From Blautia pseudococcoides (GTDB lineage Bacteria; Bacillota; Clostridia; Lachnospirales; Lachnospiraceae): DNA of 64,000 bases. Under the pieces are notes generated by a model. It saw only the letters and a program-made list of their open reading frames with translations, was not told the origin of the DNA and made no database searches. Each line of letters opens with the position of its first letter. The first letter of the stretch is position 1. Below, one piece after another: positions 37,053 through 46,357 of this stretch. Location of the stretch: the NCBI RefSeq assembly GCF_001689125.2, contig NZ_CP015405.2:959001-1023000 (forward strand), written 5' to 3'. A program made the position numbers and the translations under genes.

Positions 37053-37377
37053 CAAGGCAATTGTCAGAACTGTTAGAAAAGATACTGTCCAAAGACAACA
37101 TGAATGCCGCATACAAAAGAGTCTGTGCCAATAAAGGTGCAGGAGGAAAGATAGAGGGAAACAGTGGAAAGTGCCGAAGAAACGGCCATGGGGATTGCAG
37201 AAGCTAGGGATAGGAAAAGACCTTGCAAGGCTGACAGCATACTGTGGAGAACGCTAGTATTGGTTCGCCACCAAAACGTGTGTCAGCAGAGCAATCTCCA
37301 AAGACGTACTAGGTAAAGCAGGACTTATAAGCTGTCTTGACTATTATAATGAGCGCCATGCTTTAAAGTTATGTTGA
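37053..37377 (+). pseudogene. Deleted reverse transcriptase/maturase of the outer intron
   Basis: The frame starts near 37053 with LSELLEKILSKDNMNAAYKRV and CANKGAGG, the N terminus of a group II intron reverse transcriptase, then skips directly to C-terminal sequence (KLGIGKDLARLTAYCGER, then YYNERHALKLC before a TGA at 37377) in a different frame. Roughly 300 residues, including the YADD site, are absent. The intron would need a maturase from elsewhere. Confidence 0.78.
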
Positions 37378-37410
37378 ACAGCCGTATGCCCAACGGCATG
37401 TACGGTGGTG

Positions 37411-39243
37411 GTGTGCCATGCAAGGCATACAGAAGATGAAGGTAGGTCCTTCGACAGGAATTGAACAGGCAAGCCTGTCAAATCACTCTAATGCTGCTGT
37501 GATTCAGGTCATGGTAGTGAGCGATTAGAGAAAAGGTTGTACAAACAATCAGATATGATACATGAAGATGAATGAAAATGAACCATTGAAGAAGTGTCGA
37601 AAGCGTAAGATTTCTGCAAAACTTACTTTTCACCACTGAGTAAGGATGAGGATGGAGGAAACCTGTAAAGCTGACCATCCGTGGAACGGCATTAAGATGG
37701 CATGAGCATGTATCAGGCTTCTGTGTGAAACATGGGAACCTGTAGAATAATGAAAATCGAAAAGATTCAAGTCACAGAAAGATAAGGTCGAAAGTAGAGA
37801 CGTATTCTACAGGGGCGGAGTTACTCGTAGTAGTGTTGAAGTTGTTGTAATGACAATGGAGCAAAGGGGTAACATCATTCTGCTTGATACTGAAAACAAC
37901 TAGGAAACTAGGAGGATTTGATGAGCGAGAGCAAACAATACGAAATACCAAAGAAAGTGGTTATTGAAGCTTATAAGAGAGTAAAAGCAAACAAAGGAAG
38001 TGCGGGAATTGATGGTATAGATTTTGAACAGTTTGAAAAGAAACTGAATAATAATCTATATAAGATATGGAATCGAATGAGTTCAGGAAGTTATTTTCCA
38101 TCTCCGGTATTAGCGGTAGAAATACCAAAGAAAACTGGTGGAACCAGGAGATTGGGCATACCAACTATTACAGATAGAATTGCACAGATGGCTGCAAGAA
38201 TGTATGTAGAACCTGTGGTAGAGCCCATGTTTTGCGATGACTCATATGGGTACAGACCAAACAAGTCTGCAATTGATGCAATAGCAACAGCAAGAAAGCG
38301 ATGTTGGAGATATGATTATGTCATTGAATTAGATGTAAAAGGATTGTTCGATAACATCGATCATGAACTTCTAATGAAGGTTGTAGCAAGGCATGTAAAA
38401 GAAGAATGGATATGTCTCTATATAAAACGATGGCTAGAAATTCCGTTTGTAACAAGAGAGGGGCATGTAATTGAGAGATTGTCTGGGACACCACAAGGAG
38501 GAGTAATAAGTCCAGTTTTAGCAAACATGTTTTTGCATTATGTATTCGATATGTGGATGGAAAGAAATTTCCCACAAGCACCATTTGAAAGATATGCGGA
38601 TGATGGATTAATACATTGCCGTACAAAAGAGGAAGCTATCTTCATAAAAGAAAAGTTAGCAAATAGACTTGAGGAATGTAAGCTAGAACTGCATCCTATT
38701 AAAACAAGAATAGTGTATTGTAAGGATAAGGACAGAACCAGGGAGGAAGAACTTACAGAGTTCGATTTTCTTGGTTATACATTCAAAGCAGTATACATCA
38801 TGTGTAAAGATGGAAAAATCAGACATAACTTTATTGCATCTGTAAGCAACTCTTCATCTAAAAGCTTTCGAGAAAAAATAAAGGCTATGGAAGTTCATAA
38901 GAGGACAGGGTGCAAAATAGACATCATAGCAGAAATGCTGAATCCCTTAATTCGTGGTTGGATGAACTATTTTGGTAAGTTCAATCCATCGGCAATGAAG
39001 GGAACGTTACAATGTATTGAAAGAAGACTTGTGAAATGGGCTATGTGTAAGTACAAGAACTTTCGAGGTAGACGACGTAGAGCAGAGAAATGGCTCTACA
39101 CCGTGAGACAGCGAGAGCCAAAACTGTTTGCTCACTGGAGCAATTTATATTCGTATTGTTGAATGATAAGAGCCGTATGAAAGGAGACTTTCACGTACGG
39201 TTCCGGGAGAAGTTTGAGGTGAAAGTCCTCTTACTTACTCGAC
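37411..39243 (+). mobile_element. Inner group II intron nested in the outer intron
   Basis: Begins GTGTGCCATGC at 37411, matching the GTGYG 5' consensus, directly after domain V of the outer intron. The body includes the typical CTACAGGGGCGGAGTTACTC segment (about 37810), the intact reverse transcriptase gene, domain V at 39170-39203 (GAGCCGTATGAAAGG...CACGTACGGTTC) and a domain VI ending CTTACTTACTCGAC at 39243. The 3' end AC fits the AY rule. Confidence 0.82.
37921..39162 (+). CDS. ltrA: Group II intron reverse transcriptase/maturase
   Basis: A 413-residue intron-encoded protein with reverse transcriptase blocks (GSAGIDGIDFEQFEKKL, IPKKTGGTRRLGIPTITDR, GYRPNKSAIDA, ELDVKGLFDNIDH, GTPQGGVISPVLANM), the catalytic Y225-A-D-D228 and a maturase domain X (LNPLIRGWMNYFGKF). 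No C-terminal HNH endonuclease domain is visible, so mobility probably uses target nicks from replication. GGAGG at 37911 supports ATG 37921 over TTG 37918. All motifs appear intact, so the inner intron may be active and could also splice or mobilise the deleted outer one. Confidence 0.93.
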   Translation: MSESKQYEIPKKVVIEAYKRVKANKGSAGIDGIDFEQFEKKLNNNLYKIWNRMSSGSYFPSPVLAVEIPKKTGGTRRLGIPTITDRIAQMAARMYVEPVVEPMFCDDSYGYRPNKSAIDAIATARKRCWRYDYVIELDVKGLFDNIDHELLMKVVARHVKEEWICLYIKRWLEIPFVTREGHVIERLSGTPQGGVISPVLANMFLHYVFDMWMERNFPQAPFERYADDGLIHCRTKEEAIFIKEKLANRLEECKLELHPIKTRIVYCKDKDRTREEELTEFDFLGYTFKAVYIMCKDGKIRHNFIASVSNSSSKSFREKIKAMEVHKRTGCKIDIIAEMLNPLIRGWMNYFGKFNPSAMKGTLQCIERRLVKWAMCKYKNFRGRRRRAEKWLYTVRQREPKLFAHWSNLYSYC

Positions 39244-39333
39244 TTAGAGGGGAGAGAAAATCTCCCCTACTCGATTGGAATGAAATATAGTATGGTCAAT
39301 TTGGAAAGCCAAACATTATTTGTATCTTTTATA

Positions 39334-39362
39334 TTGACAAGTGTGTATCTAATGTATATAAT
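39334..39362 (+). promoter_or_regulatory. Consensus promoter of the GntR-ABC operon
   Basis: TTGACA (39334-39339) and TATAAT (39357-39362), both perfect, 17 bases apart. Immediately downstream TGTACAATAAATGGTATATATACA has an imperfect inverted repeat that could be the operator for the GntR protein encoded next. Confidence 0.85.
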
Positions 39363-39419
39363 GAGTATGTACAATAAATGGTATATATACACGTGCGCAC
39401 AGAAAGTTGAGAAGTGAAA

Positions 39420-39794
39420 ATGAATATTCTAATCAGCAATACAAGCGGGAAACCTATCTATGAACAGATTACGGAGCAGATAAAACAAGCAATTATGAGA
39501 GGCCAGTTAAACCCCGGGGAGTCCCTTCCTTCCATGCGTCTTCTGGCAAAAGAACTCCGTATCAGCGTCATCACCACAAAGAGAGCATATGAAGAATTGG
39601 AGAGAGATGGATTTATTTGTTCTCAAGTTGGCAAGGGCAGTTTTGTAGCAGATACAAACCATGAGCTTGTGAGAGAGGAGCAGTTAAAGGAAATAGAAGG
39701 TTTATTGGAAAAGGCTGTGGGAAAAAGCAAAATCAGCGGAGTAGAATTGGATGAATTGACAGAGATGCTTAAAATGCTCTACGAGGAGGAATAA
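39420..39794 (+). CDS. GntR-family regulator, YtrA subfamily
   Basis: About 124 residues: a winged helix-turn-helix (KPIYEQITEQIKQAIMRGQLNPGESLPSMRLLAKELRISVITTKRAYEELERDGFI) and a short C-terminal dimerisation tail, the YtrA pattern. Such regulators usually repress the ABC genes directly downstream and respond to cell-wall or other stress. Start could be ATG 39420 or the GTG 39414 two codons earlier; no clear ribosome site separates them. Confidence 0.88.
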   Translation: MNILISNTSGKPIYEQITEQIKQAIMRGQLNPGESLPSMRLLAKELRISVITTKRAYEELERDGFICSQVGKGSFVADTNHELVREEQLKEIEGLLEKAVGKSKISGVELDELTEMLKMLYEEE

Positions 39795-39796
39795 AA

Positions 39797-40660
39797 ATGG
39801 AAGCAGCGATCAAAATTGAGGGTCTGGTGAAAAGTTATGAAAAATTCTCATTGGACCACATTACTATGGAAGTTCCAAAAGGCAGTATCGTTGGATTGGT
39901 AGGGGCCAATGGGGCAGGAAAGACTACTTTGATCAAGTGTATTCTCGGTATTGTAAAAAAAGATTCCGGTGAAATCTATGTGGACGGAGAAAAACTGGAG
40001 GATAAAGACCATAACTGGAAGAACCAGGTGGGCATGGTACTGGCGGAATCCAATTTTCATGAGACCATGAACGCTTTACAGATAGGCAGGATCATGGAGA
40101 ATATTTTTGGCCAATGGGACGCCGGACTCTATGAAAAGTACCTTGAAGAATTTAAACTGGAACCTAAAAAGCTGATAAAAGATTACTCCAGGGGAATGAA
40201 AATGAAGCTGCAGATAGCAGTGGCGCTCTCCCACAAAGCGAAAATACTTATTTTTGATGAGGCGACCAGCGGACTTGATCCTCTGGTGCGTGATGATTTG
40301 CTGGATATTCTGCTGGAATATATTCAGGATGAGGAACACACTGTGCTTTTATCTTCACACATCATCAGTGATTTGGAAAAAGTCTCAGATTATATTGCGT
40401 TTATTCAGAACGGAAAACTGCTTTTTGTAGAAAATAAGGACGATATTCTTTACAGATATGGTGTAGGGAAATGTTCAAAAGAAGATTACAGCACACTGGA
40501 TAAGGAGGGGATCATGCGTCTGAGAAGAGGGGCTTTGGGTTACGAATTTCTGATACGTGACAGGCAGGAATTTATGCGCAGTTACCCGGATCTGGTAGTA
40601 GATGCACCGAATCTTGAAGAAGTTCTGCTGTTGTTGGAGAAAGGGGAGGTGGTATCATGA
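39797..40660 (+). CDS. ABC transporter ATP-binding protein (YtrB-like)
   Basis: A 287-residue ATPase with Walker A GANGAGKTT, signature YSRGMKMKLQ, Walker B ILIFDEATSGLDP and switch histidine SSHIISDLEK. It starts 2 bases after the regulator gene, and its stop overlaps the permease start by 4 bases. The partner permease is encoded next. Likely an exporter or sensing module for an antimicrobial or lipid; substrate unknown. Confidence 0.88.
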   Translation: MEAAIKIEGLVKSYEKFSLDHITMEVPKGSIVGLVGANGAGKTTLIKCILGIVKKDSGEIYVDGEKLEDKDHNWKNQVGMVLAESNFHETMNALQIGRIMENIFGQWDAGLYEKYLEEFKLEPKKLIKDYSRGMKMKLQIAVALSHKAKILIFDEATSGLDPLVRDDLLDILLEYIQDEEHTVLLSSHIISDLEKVSDYIAFIQNGKLLFVENKDDILYRYGVGKCSKEDYSTLDKEGIMRLRRGALGYEFLIRDRQEFMRSYPDLVVDAPNLEEVLLLLEKGEVVS

Positions 40661-41307
40661 AGGGACTGATGTTAAAGGATTTATATAGTATTAGGATCAC
40701 CCAGAAGACATATATTATATTCTTTTTGTTTTTATGTGTGTTCGGTTATATGATGAAGAGTCCCACTTATGTGGGAACGATGTGTATTGTAGTATTTGCA
40801 ACATGTGTACTCAGCCTGTTCAATGCGGATCAGTATTACCACTGGGACACCTATGCGGCGGCGCTTCCGTTGAGTAAAAAGATGGTTGTTCAGGCAAGGT
40901 ATCTGCTTATCATTGTCATGACTTTGGTCCTTGCCTTGTTCACAGCCGTAATGACTGGCGCAACAGCAGTACTTCTGGGAATGCCTGTTGCAGAGCAGGT
41001 GATCGGTTCGGTTTCCACTTGTATGATAATTCCTATTTATTCAGGAATTATTATCCCGGTGATCTATAAGCTGGGAGTTGAAAGAGGAAGAGTGATTTTC
41101 ATGATGTTGTTTTTGATCCCATTTTTAGTGATCATGCTTTCTAAGGATTTCATACGAGGGACTGTTGCGGAGTCAGAACTTATCTTGCTTTTGCAGACAT
41201 CAAACGGACAGCTGATTGCAGCGGGCGCCATATTTGCAGTAAGTATTCTGGTTTTAGCAGTATCTTACCTGATTTCTATTAAGATATACAGTAATAAGGA
41301 ATTCTGA
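40657..41307 (+). CDS. ABC-2 type transporter permease
   Basis: A 216-residue protein with about six hydrophobic segments beginning MKGLMLKDLYSI, typical of ABC-2 permeases paired with YtrB-like ATPases. FNADQYYHWDTYAAALPLSKKMVVQARYL is the characteristic cytoplasmic segment of this family. Last gene of the operon. Confidence 0.82.
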   Translation: MKGLMLKDLYSIRITQKTYIIFFLFLCVFGYMMKSPTYVGTMCIVVFATCVLSLFNADQYYHWDTYAAALPLSKKMVVQARYLLIIVMTLVLALFTAVMTGATAVLLGMPVAEQVIGSVSTCMIIPIYSGIIIPVIYKLGVERGRVIFMMLFLIPFLVIMLSKDFIRGTVAESELILLLQTSNGQLIAAGAIFAVSILVLAVSYLISIKIYSNKEF

Positions 41308-41442
41308 TTCAGAAAAGAATTGGCTTTGCTCTGCATTGTCATACAGATGTGATAATTGTTTTCTTGACTTTAAAATTGTACAGTGATACATTATTCTTAG
41401 TTCCAAGATTTGGATCATGAAGAGTACGGAGGAGTTGGGAAA

Positions 41443-42180
41443 ATGTCACAGGAAGAGAAGCTGCTGCGGGCAAAAGCGATCATTGAAAACAGCAGGTATC
41501 TGGTATGTCTGCTGGGAATGCGGGTGAGCAGCCAGTGCGGGTGCACGAACTGGCGTTCAGACCAGGACGCATACGATATTGAAACCAGATATGGTTGTTC
41601 CCCGGAGGAGATGTTCAGCGCTGAGTTCTATAATACGAGGGTAACGCAGTTTTATGACTTTTATAAAAGAGAGATATTGAGCAAGAGGGGAAGGATCAAT
41701 GATGGCATGAAGTCTTTAAAGCACCTGGAAGACAGAGGAATCCTGCAGTCTATCATCACCCGTGATATCTACTCTCTGCCGAAAAGGGCAGGTTGTAAAA
41801 AGGTGCTGGAGATCCATGGGAGCATCTACCGGAATGTATGTCCAAAGTGCAGGGCAAAATACCCCATGAAAGCGGTGGCGGAATCTGTGGGTACTCCAAA
41901 ATGCACCAAGTGTGGCACGACTATCCGTCCGGAAATCTGTCTGCGCGGAGAAATGGTAGATAATTCCCTTTTGACACGTGCAGTTGACGAGGTGGGAATG
42001 GCAGACACACTGCTTATATTGGGAAGCAGGATGCATTCACAATTGGCGAAGACATACGTTAAGTATTTTGAAGGGGATAAAATCATACTCATCAATGATC
42101 AGGACCATTATGCTGACGAGGCCGCAGACCTTGTGATCGACGGCAAAGCCATGGAGATTCTGAGTAAACTAGAATTATAA
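41443..42180 (+). CDS. Sir2-family-like protein with altered NAD-binding loop
   Basis: A 245-residue Sir2-fold protein. The catalytic histidine region EIHGS, two zinc CxxC pairs (CPKC, CTKC) and PEICLRGEMVDN are recognisable. The canonical GAGxSxxSGIPDFR loop is instead GMRVSSQCGCTNWRS, and the TQNIDGL motif is TRDIYSL. These changes recur, as I remember, in a lachnospiral subgroup whose activity is unproven. GGAGGAG at 41428-41434 sets the start at 41443. It stands alone, next to the decayed recombinase. Confidence 0.8.
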   Translation: MSQEEKLLRAKAIIENSRYLVCLLGMRVSSQCGCTNWRSDQDAYDIETRYGCSPEEMFSAEFYNTRVTQFYDFYKREILSKRGRINDGMKSLKHLEDRGILQSIITRDIYSLPKRAGCKKVLEIHGSIYRNVCPKCRAKYPMKAVAESVGTPKCTKCGTTIRPEICLRGEMVDNSLLTRAVDEVGMADTLLILGSRMHSQLAKTYVKYFEGDKIILINDQDHYADEAADLVIDGKAMEILSKLEL

Positions 42181-42254
42181 CAAAAAAAGGCTTGCATAGG
42201 GGCGGCACTCATAAAACAGCATAAGAATGTTTTCGGGAAACGGCGTAGCTTTGG

Positions 42255-43621
42255 CTATGCCGTTTCGACCTTTTGCAGGTCATTCAGCATAGCGGCGGGA
42301 AGTATTCCCACAAGGTCATAGGAAATATCAATCTGCTGCTCTCTATATCCCTTTGACTTATCCGGCGCGTGAACATACACCGCCTTTACCATATCGTTTA
42401 AGACGGTAGGTGTCAGCTCGTCCAAATCAAGATACTTTTGCACCTTGCCGATAAACCGGTCAATGTTTTCTGCCTGTTCTTCTTCCTGTACAATTTCTTC
42501 CTTCAGTTGCAACAGCTTTTCCCGCAGTTCTTCCTGCTCCTGTTCGTAATCATCAGAAAGCATTTGAAAATCTGCTGTCAGATAGTTTCCCGTTGGCGTT
42601 ATCCTCGTAAATACGTTTGAAAAGTCGGTCAAGTTCTTCAATACGCCGTTCCGCTCGTGTTGCTTGTGGCCGCTTTGTCGCAAGTTCTTTCTTGGCTTCG
42701 GTTTTCTGCTTTGCACCCATAGCTTTCCTAAACTGTTCTTCATGGTTGGCTACACAGGAAATCACAAGCCGCAGATGTGCAAGCACACCCTGTTCCAGTA
42801 CCACAGCACGGATAAAATGCGTTGGGCAGATTTCTTTCCCTTTCAATCTTGAAGTGGAACACACGAAATGGTCTTGCCTTGCTTCAAAATTCCTGCTTGT
42901 GCAGTAATACAGCTTTTCCCCACAGTCCGCACAGCGGACAATGCCGGAGAACATATTTGTCTTTCCCGTCCTCGTTGGGCGGCGTTTGTTCTTCCGCAAT
43001 TCCTGTACACGTTCCCATGTGTCAGCGTCAATAATCGCTTCGTGGGTATTCTCAAACACAAGCCATTTTTCCTTTGGATTGTAACAGGTCTTTTTGCTCT
43101 TGTAGGACTGCTTATAGGTTTTGAAGTTTACCGTATGCCCTTGATATTCTGGTCGTTCCAAAATATCCGCTATGGTATCTCCCGTCCTTGTAGGGATTGT
43201 CCGGCGGCGCGTTCCTTGTTGTCCGTCCTGTCTGCATGAAATGGATTGTCGGCGTAATGACCTGTTCTTTTAGAATACGGGCAATTTGTGTTGGACCGTA
43301 ACCCCCTAAGCAGAGTGCAAAAATCCGTTTGACTACCTCGGCAGCTTCCGCGTCCACAATCCAATGCTTTTTATTGTCGGGGGGCTTTTTGATAACCGTA
43401 AGGCGGATTAGTGCAGAGATGTTCGCCCGCTTCGCCTTTGGATTTCATCACAGCACGGATTTTTTTGCTTGTGTCTTTTGCGTACCACTCGTTGATGATA
43501 TTGAGAAACGGGGTAAAATCCCTGTCCTGTTGGTTTGCGCTGTCTATGCCGTTGTTGATAGCGATAAACCGCACGCCTTTCTCCACAAATAGGACTTCCG
43601 TATAGAAGCCAACTTGGCATT
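42255..43621 (-). pseudogene. Large serine recombinase (Tn5397/Tn1549 type), multiply frameshifted
   Basis: Reading on the minus strand from 43621: VGFYTEVLFVEKGVRFIAI and WYAKDTSKKIRAVMKSKGEA (end of the resolvase domain), then GYGPTQIARILKEQ, then the recombinase and zinc-ribbon part (CADCGEKLYYC, AVVLEQGVLAHLR), then coiled coil and LNDMVKAVYVHAPDKSKGYREQQI. The parts lie in at least three frames, and the first 70 or so residues, with the catalytic serine, are missing. It marks the end of a former integrative element. A hairpin AACGGCGTAGC-TTTG-GCTATGCCGTT overlaps its 3' end (about 42240). Confidence 0.88.
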
Positions 43622-43659
43622 TCTGAAATTTTCCCGTAGTAGGAGATAAGAAAAACTTT

Positions 43660-43764
43660 TTAAGAAATCCCTCTCAAAACTTCGGCAAAATCGCCCTGTA
43701 GTTCCTGATACAGGGGATTTTTCACGACAATTTGACCGTCTTTGATAATTCGTTTCCTTTCCAT
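43660..43764 (-). CDS. Small conjugative-element protein or remnant
   Basis: A 34-codon frame (MERKRIIKDGQIVVKNPLYQ…) just upstream of the ruined recombinase on the same strand, preceded by GGGAAAGGA. Its sequence recalls small proteins next to recombinases in Tn1549-type elements. It may be truncated; function unknown. Sequence from 43765 to 44008 holds no gene. Confidence 0.45.
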   Translation of the reverse strand: MERKRIIKDGQIVVKNPLYQELQGDFAEVLRGIS

Positions 43765-44008
43765 TCCTTTCCCGTCCTTTCGTAGTTTGATAGAAGAAAA
43801 GTTTCTTAGCAAGCATAGGAAGTGAGTACCCACTTCCGTAATTTTGCCCGTCCATGCCTTACGGCTTGTTGGTCAAAATTGCTTGTACCCTCACAGGGTT
43901 TGCCTGTTGGGGCAGACCCTTGGGAAGTTTCCCAAACCCTCTGATTTCCCTCTCACTGCCTACAACACCGAAATAGGAACAAAAGAAAAACGCCATAAAA
44001 ACAGCGTT

Positions 44009-44950
44009 TCACATTTCAGAGTAGTATTTTGTAAGAGAACCTAACTTTTCGGCAATTAGCGTCTTTAGTGATTGCGGTTTTACAGAGAGAATATGATTCC
44101 CATAATTTATAAAGTAATTCGTAATAAAGGTTTCTTCGCTTTTGTTAAAAAATCCTCGAATAAAATATTTGCCGTTTTCTAAGCAAAGATTCATTGACGG
44201 ATAATGCTCTTTGTAAAATAAGTCAACACTTTTAGGGGATATTTCAACCTCAAAATCAATAGCACCCTGTGCTTTATATAACTCATCAGCAGGTCTCCTA
44301 AATTCAGAAAGTAATTTTGCGCTATACTCATTGCTTTCTTCAATACCTAAAATTCTATCACACCGAAATACTTGGGGATATTTTGTTTCAAAATTGTACC
44401 CTGTTGCATACCATTGTCCGTAGGCTGATGAAATATCGAAAAACTGAATGTTATACTTTCGCTCTGCATCTCTTTTTTGATATGTTACATTGCAAACTTT
44501 TTCTTCTATGGCATACCGTAAAATATCACTTAAAAATGGACATTCATTGTTATGTTGAATGGACGCTAAACGAAATACTTTTTCCACTTTACGAAGCAAT
44601 TCTATTTTTTCCGCAGATAAGCAGTTTTCAAATTTTTTCTTTAATTTTTCTACGCTTAGATGAAAGGGAGTAGTTTCATAAGCGCGTAATGTAAGCATAG
44701 AAAAATATAATGCGAATACTTCATCAATATTGAATACAATAGGCGACAAAAGTCTATTGTGAAGTATGCCGTAATACCCATTTCTACCATGTTGAGCATA
44801 AATCGGCATACCGATTCTTTCTAAAGCTTCTATATCTCTGAGTGCTGTACTTTTTGATATGTGATACTTATCCATTAAATCCCTTAAATTAAATGAATTT
44901 TTATCATTTAGGAATAACATCATATCATTTATTCTTTCGGATTTATTCAC
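44009..44950 (-). CDS. WYL-domain transcriptional regulator
   Basis: A 313-residue regulator with an N-terminal DeoR/HTH_11 winged helix (LRDLMDKYHISKSTALRDIEALERIGMPIYAQHGRNGYYGI) and a C-terminal WYL-type ligand domain (ISSAYGQWYATGYN, VFRCDRILGIEES). AGGAGG (44959-44964) lies 8 bases before the GTG at 44950, so the longer frame to 44986 is rejected. It is transcribed divergently from the peptidase E-like gene, which it probably controls. AT-rich, within the island. Confidence 0.87.
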   Translation of the reverse strand: MNKSERINDMMLFLNDKNSFNLRDLMDKYHISKSTALRDIEALERIGMPIYAQHGRNGYYGILHNRLLSPIVFNIDEVFALYFSMLTLRAYETTPFHLSVEKLKKKFENCLSAEKIELLRKVEKVFRLASIQHNNECPFLSDILRYAIEEKVCNVTYQKRDAERKYNIQFFDISSAYGQWYATGYNFETKYPQVFRCDRILGIEESNEYSAKLLSEFRRPADELYKAQGAIDFEVEISPKSVDLFYKEHYPSMNLCLENGKYFIRGFFNKSEETFITNYFINYGNHILSVKPQSLKTLIAEKLGSLTKYYSEM

Positions 44951-45049
44951 GGGCTTATCCTCCTTTTTGTGAAATAAAGGTGTCACAATATGATATCTTT
45001 TTACATTATACTATAATTGGAGAAAACAGAAAAGGAGCATACACAAGAT

Positions 45050-45664
45050 ATGAAAAAATTATTTTTAGCTTCATCTTTCAAAGATGTAGCCTGTATATTT
45101 GCAAACTTTGAAGAAAATTTAAGTGGTAAAACCGTAACATTTATCCCCACTGCAAGTGTAGTAGAAAAGGTTGTCTTTTATGTAAATTCGGGAAAAAAGG
45201 CTCTTGAAAAATTAGGTCTGATTGTTGATGTTTTAGAAATATCAACAGCAACATCTGACGAAATAAACACCAAATTAAAGGGCAATGATTTTATATATGT
45301 GACAGGCGGAAATACATTTTTCCTGCTGCAAGAACTACAAAGAACAGGGGCAGATAAAATAATTATCCAGGAAGTCAATGCAGGAAAATTGTACATAGGA
45401 GAGTCAGCGGGGGCAATGATTACAGCACCCAATATTGAATATGCAGCAGCAATGGACAGCGTGAAAAAAGCCCCTGCGCTGACGAGCTTTGATGCTTTGA
45501 ATCTGGTAGAGTTCTATACTGTCCCACATTATACCAATGCACCTTTCAAAAAAATAGCACATAAAATAGTGGACAGCTATTCTTCTACATTGGCTTTATC
45601 TGCTATTAGCAATAACGAAGCAATACTCATTGAAAACGACAATGTGAAAATCGAAAAGAACTAA
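45050..45664 (+). CDS. Peptidase E-like (S51) protein
   Basis: About 204 residues; class-I glutamine-amidotransferase-like fold. FIPTASVVEKVVFY, DFIYVTGGNTFFLLQEL and the nucleophile elbow GESAGA with S119 are visible, matching family S51, which cleaves after N-terminal aspartate or has related activities. AAGGAG upstream supports ATG 45050. Divergent from the WYL regulator with about 100 bases between. AT-rich like its neighbour, consistent with joint acquisition. Confidence 0.85.
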   Translation: MKKLFLASSFKDVACIFANFEENLSGKTVTFIPTASVVEKVVFYVNSGKKALEKLGLIVDVLEISTATSDEINTKLKGNDFIYVTGGNTFFLLQELQRTGADKIIIQEVNAGKLYIGESAGAMITAPNIEYAAAMDSVKKAPALTSFDALNLVEFYTVPHYTNAPFKKIAHKIVDSYSSTLALSAISNNEAILIENDNVKIEKN

Positions 45665-46091
45665 GGAATAGGTTTGTGAGCCCTGATTTAAGCGGCTTAC
45701 AGACACGAAAACATCAAGGGTAAAGAATTTATACCTTTTCCCTCAAAAATGGGGTTTTACTGCGTAACAAAATGAAAAAAGCAAGTGATAGGCAATCAGC
45801 TGGCAGCTACCTTAATGCAGTTTGTTGGTTGATACTGTTTTATGCGTAGTTGCCTTAGGTAGGCCTTTTTTTGTGTAAAATTCTTTGTCATATGCATTTT
45901 TCATGTTTACGAAGTAATATACCTGCTGTGTCATGCAGCTGGGCAGCAGTGCGGAGATAGGAATACTCTCTATGCAGCACGACCTGAACGGCTAGTACTG
46001 CTGCTCCGCGATAATAAACAGGACAAATCATTTATCATATCATCACCTTGTTAGTATGTTGTACAAAGAGTCCAATTCGTATGCGTGGGAT
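45665..46091. other. Non-coding AT-rich end of the island
   Basis: No gene visible. A GCCTTAGGTAGGC hairpin followed by TTTTTTT (about 45854-45873) could terminate the peptidase transcript. This stretch probably contains the right end of the former element, but I could not identify an attachment repeat. Confidence 0.45.
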
Positions 46092-46250
46092 GTATAAAAA
46101 GGAGGGCCGGGTCAGCAGGCCCGGCAAAAGAAAAAGAAAAGTTTATATGAAAAAGGTTATTACCTTTGTTGAATATTAATATACAGGGAAAATGTGTTGA
46201 AATTGTGGCGAAAAGATAAAATGATTCTAAAGGGTCTTTGAAAAAAATAG
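46092..46250 (+). repeat. Structured repeat element, copy 1
   Basis: Starts TATAAAAAGGAGGGCCGGGTCA with a GGGCCGGGTC...GGCCCGGC hairpin, then AAAGAAAAAGAAAAGTTTATATGAAAAAGGTT and a diverged tail. It contains a 10-codon frame ATG…TAA (MKKVITFVEY). A strong terminator follows directly. Copy 2 lies 110 bases downstream. Confidence 0.7.
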
Positions 46251-46286
46251 AAAAATCCCCGGAGAAAACGGTTCTCCGGGGATTTT
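46251..46286 (+). terminator. Terminator after repeat copy 1
   Basis: AAAAATCCCCGGAGAA, loop AACGG, TTCTCCGGGGATTTT: a perfect 15-base stem, U-rich 3' side. Confidence 0.9.
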
Positions 46287-46357
46287 CTGCAAGATATCCT
46301 TTGATCTCATGATGCTTTAATGATGCGGGGGAAACCGAATGAACGTGAAATTTAGCC

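Larger units (their letters stand above)
36664..39275 (+). mobile_element. Outer group II intron (twintron), ORF-deleted
   Basis: The likely 5' end is GTATGACGGGC (36664). Conserved intron RNA sequence follows, then remnants of a reverse transcriptase gene, then domain V at about 37377-37410 (ACAGCCGTATGCC-CAAC-GGCATGTACGGTGGT). Domain VI is displaced: GAGGGGAG-AGAAAA-TCTCCCC-TACTCGAT lies at 39247-39275, beyond a second intron. Joining 37410 to 39244 restores a continuous domain V-VI. It sits 3 bases after a terminator. The inserted inner intron occupies 37411-39243. Confidence 0.82.
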
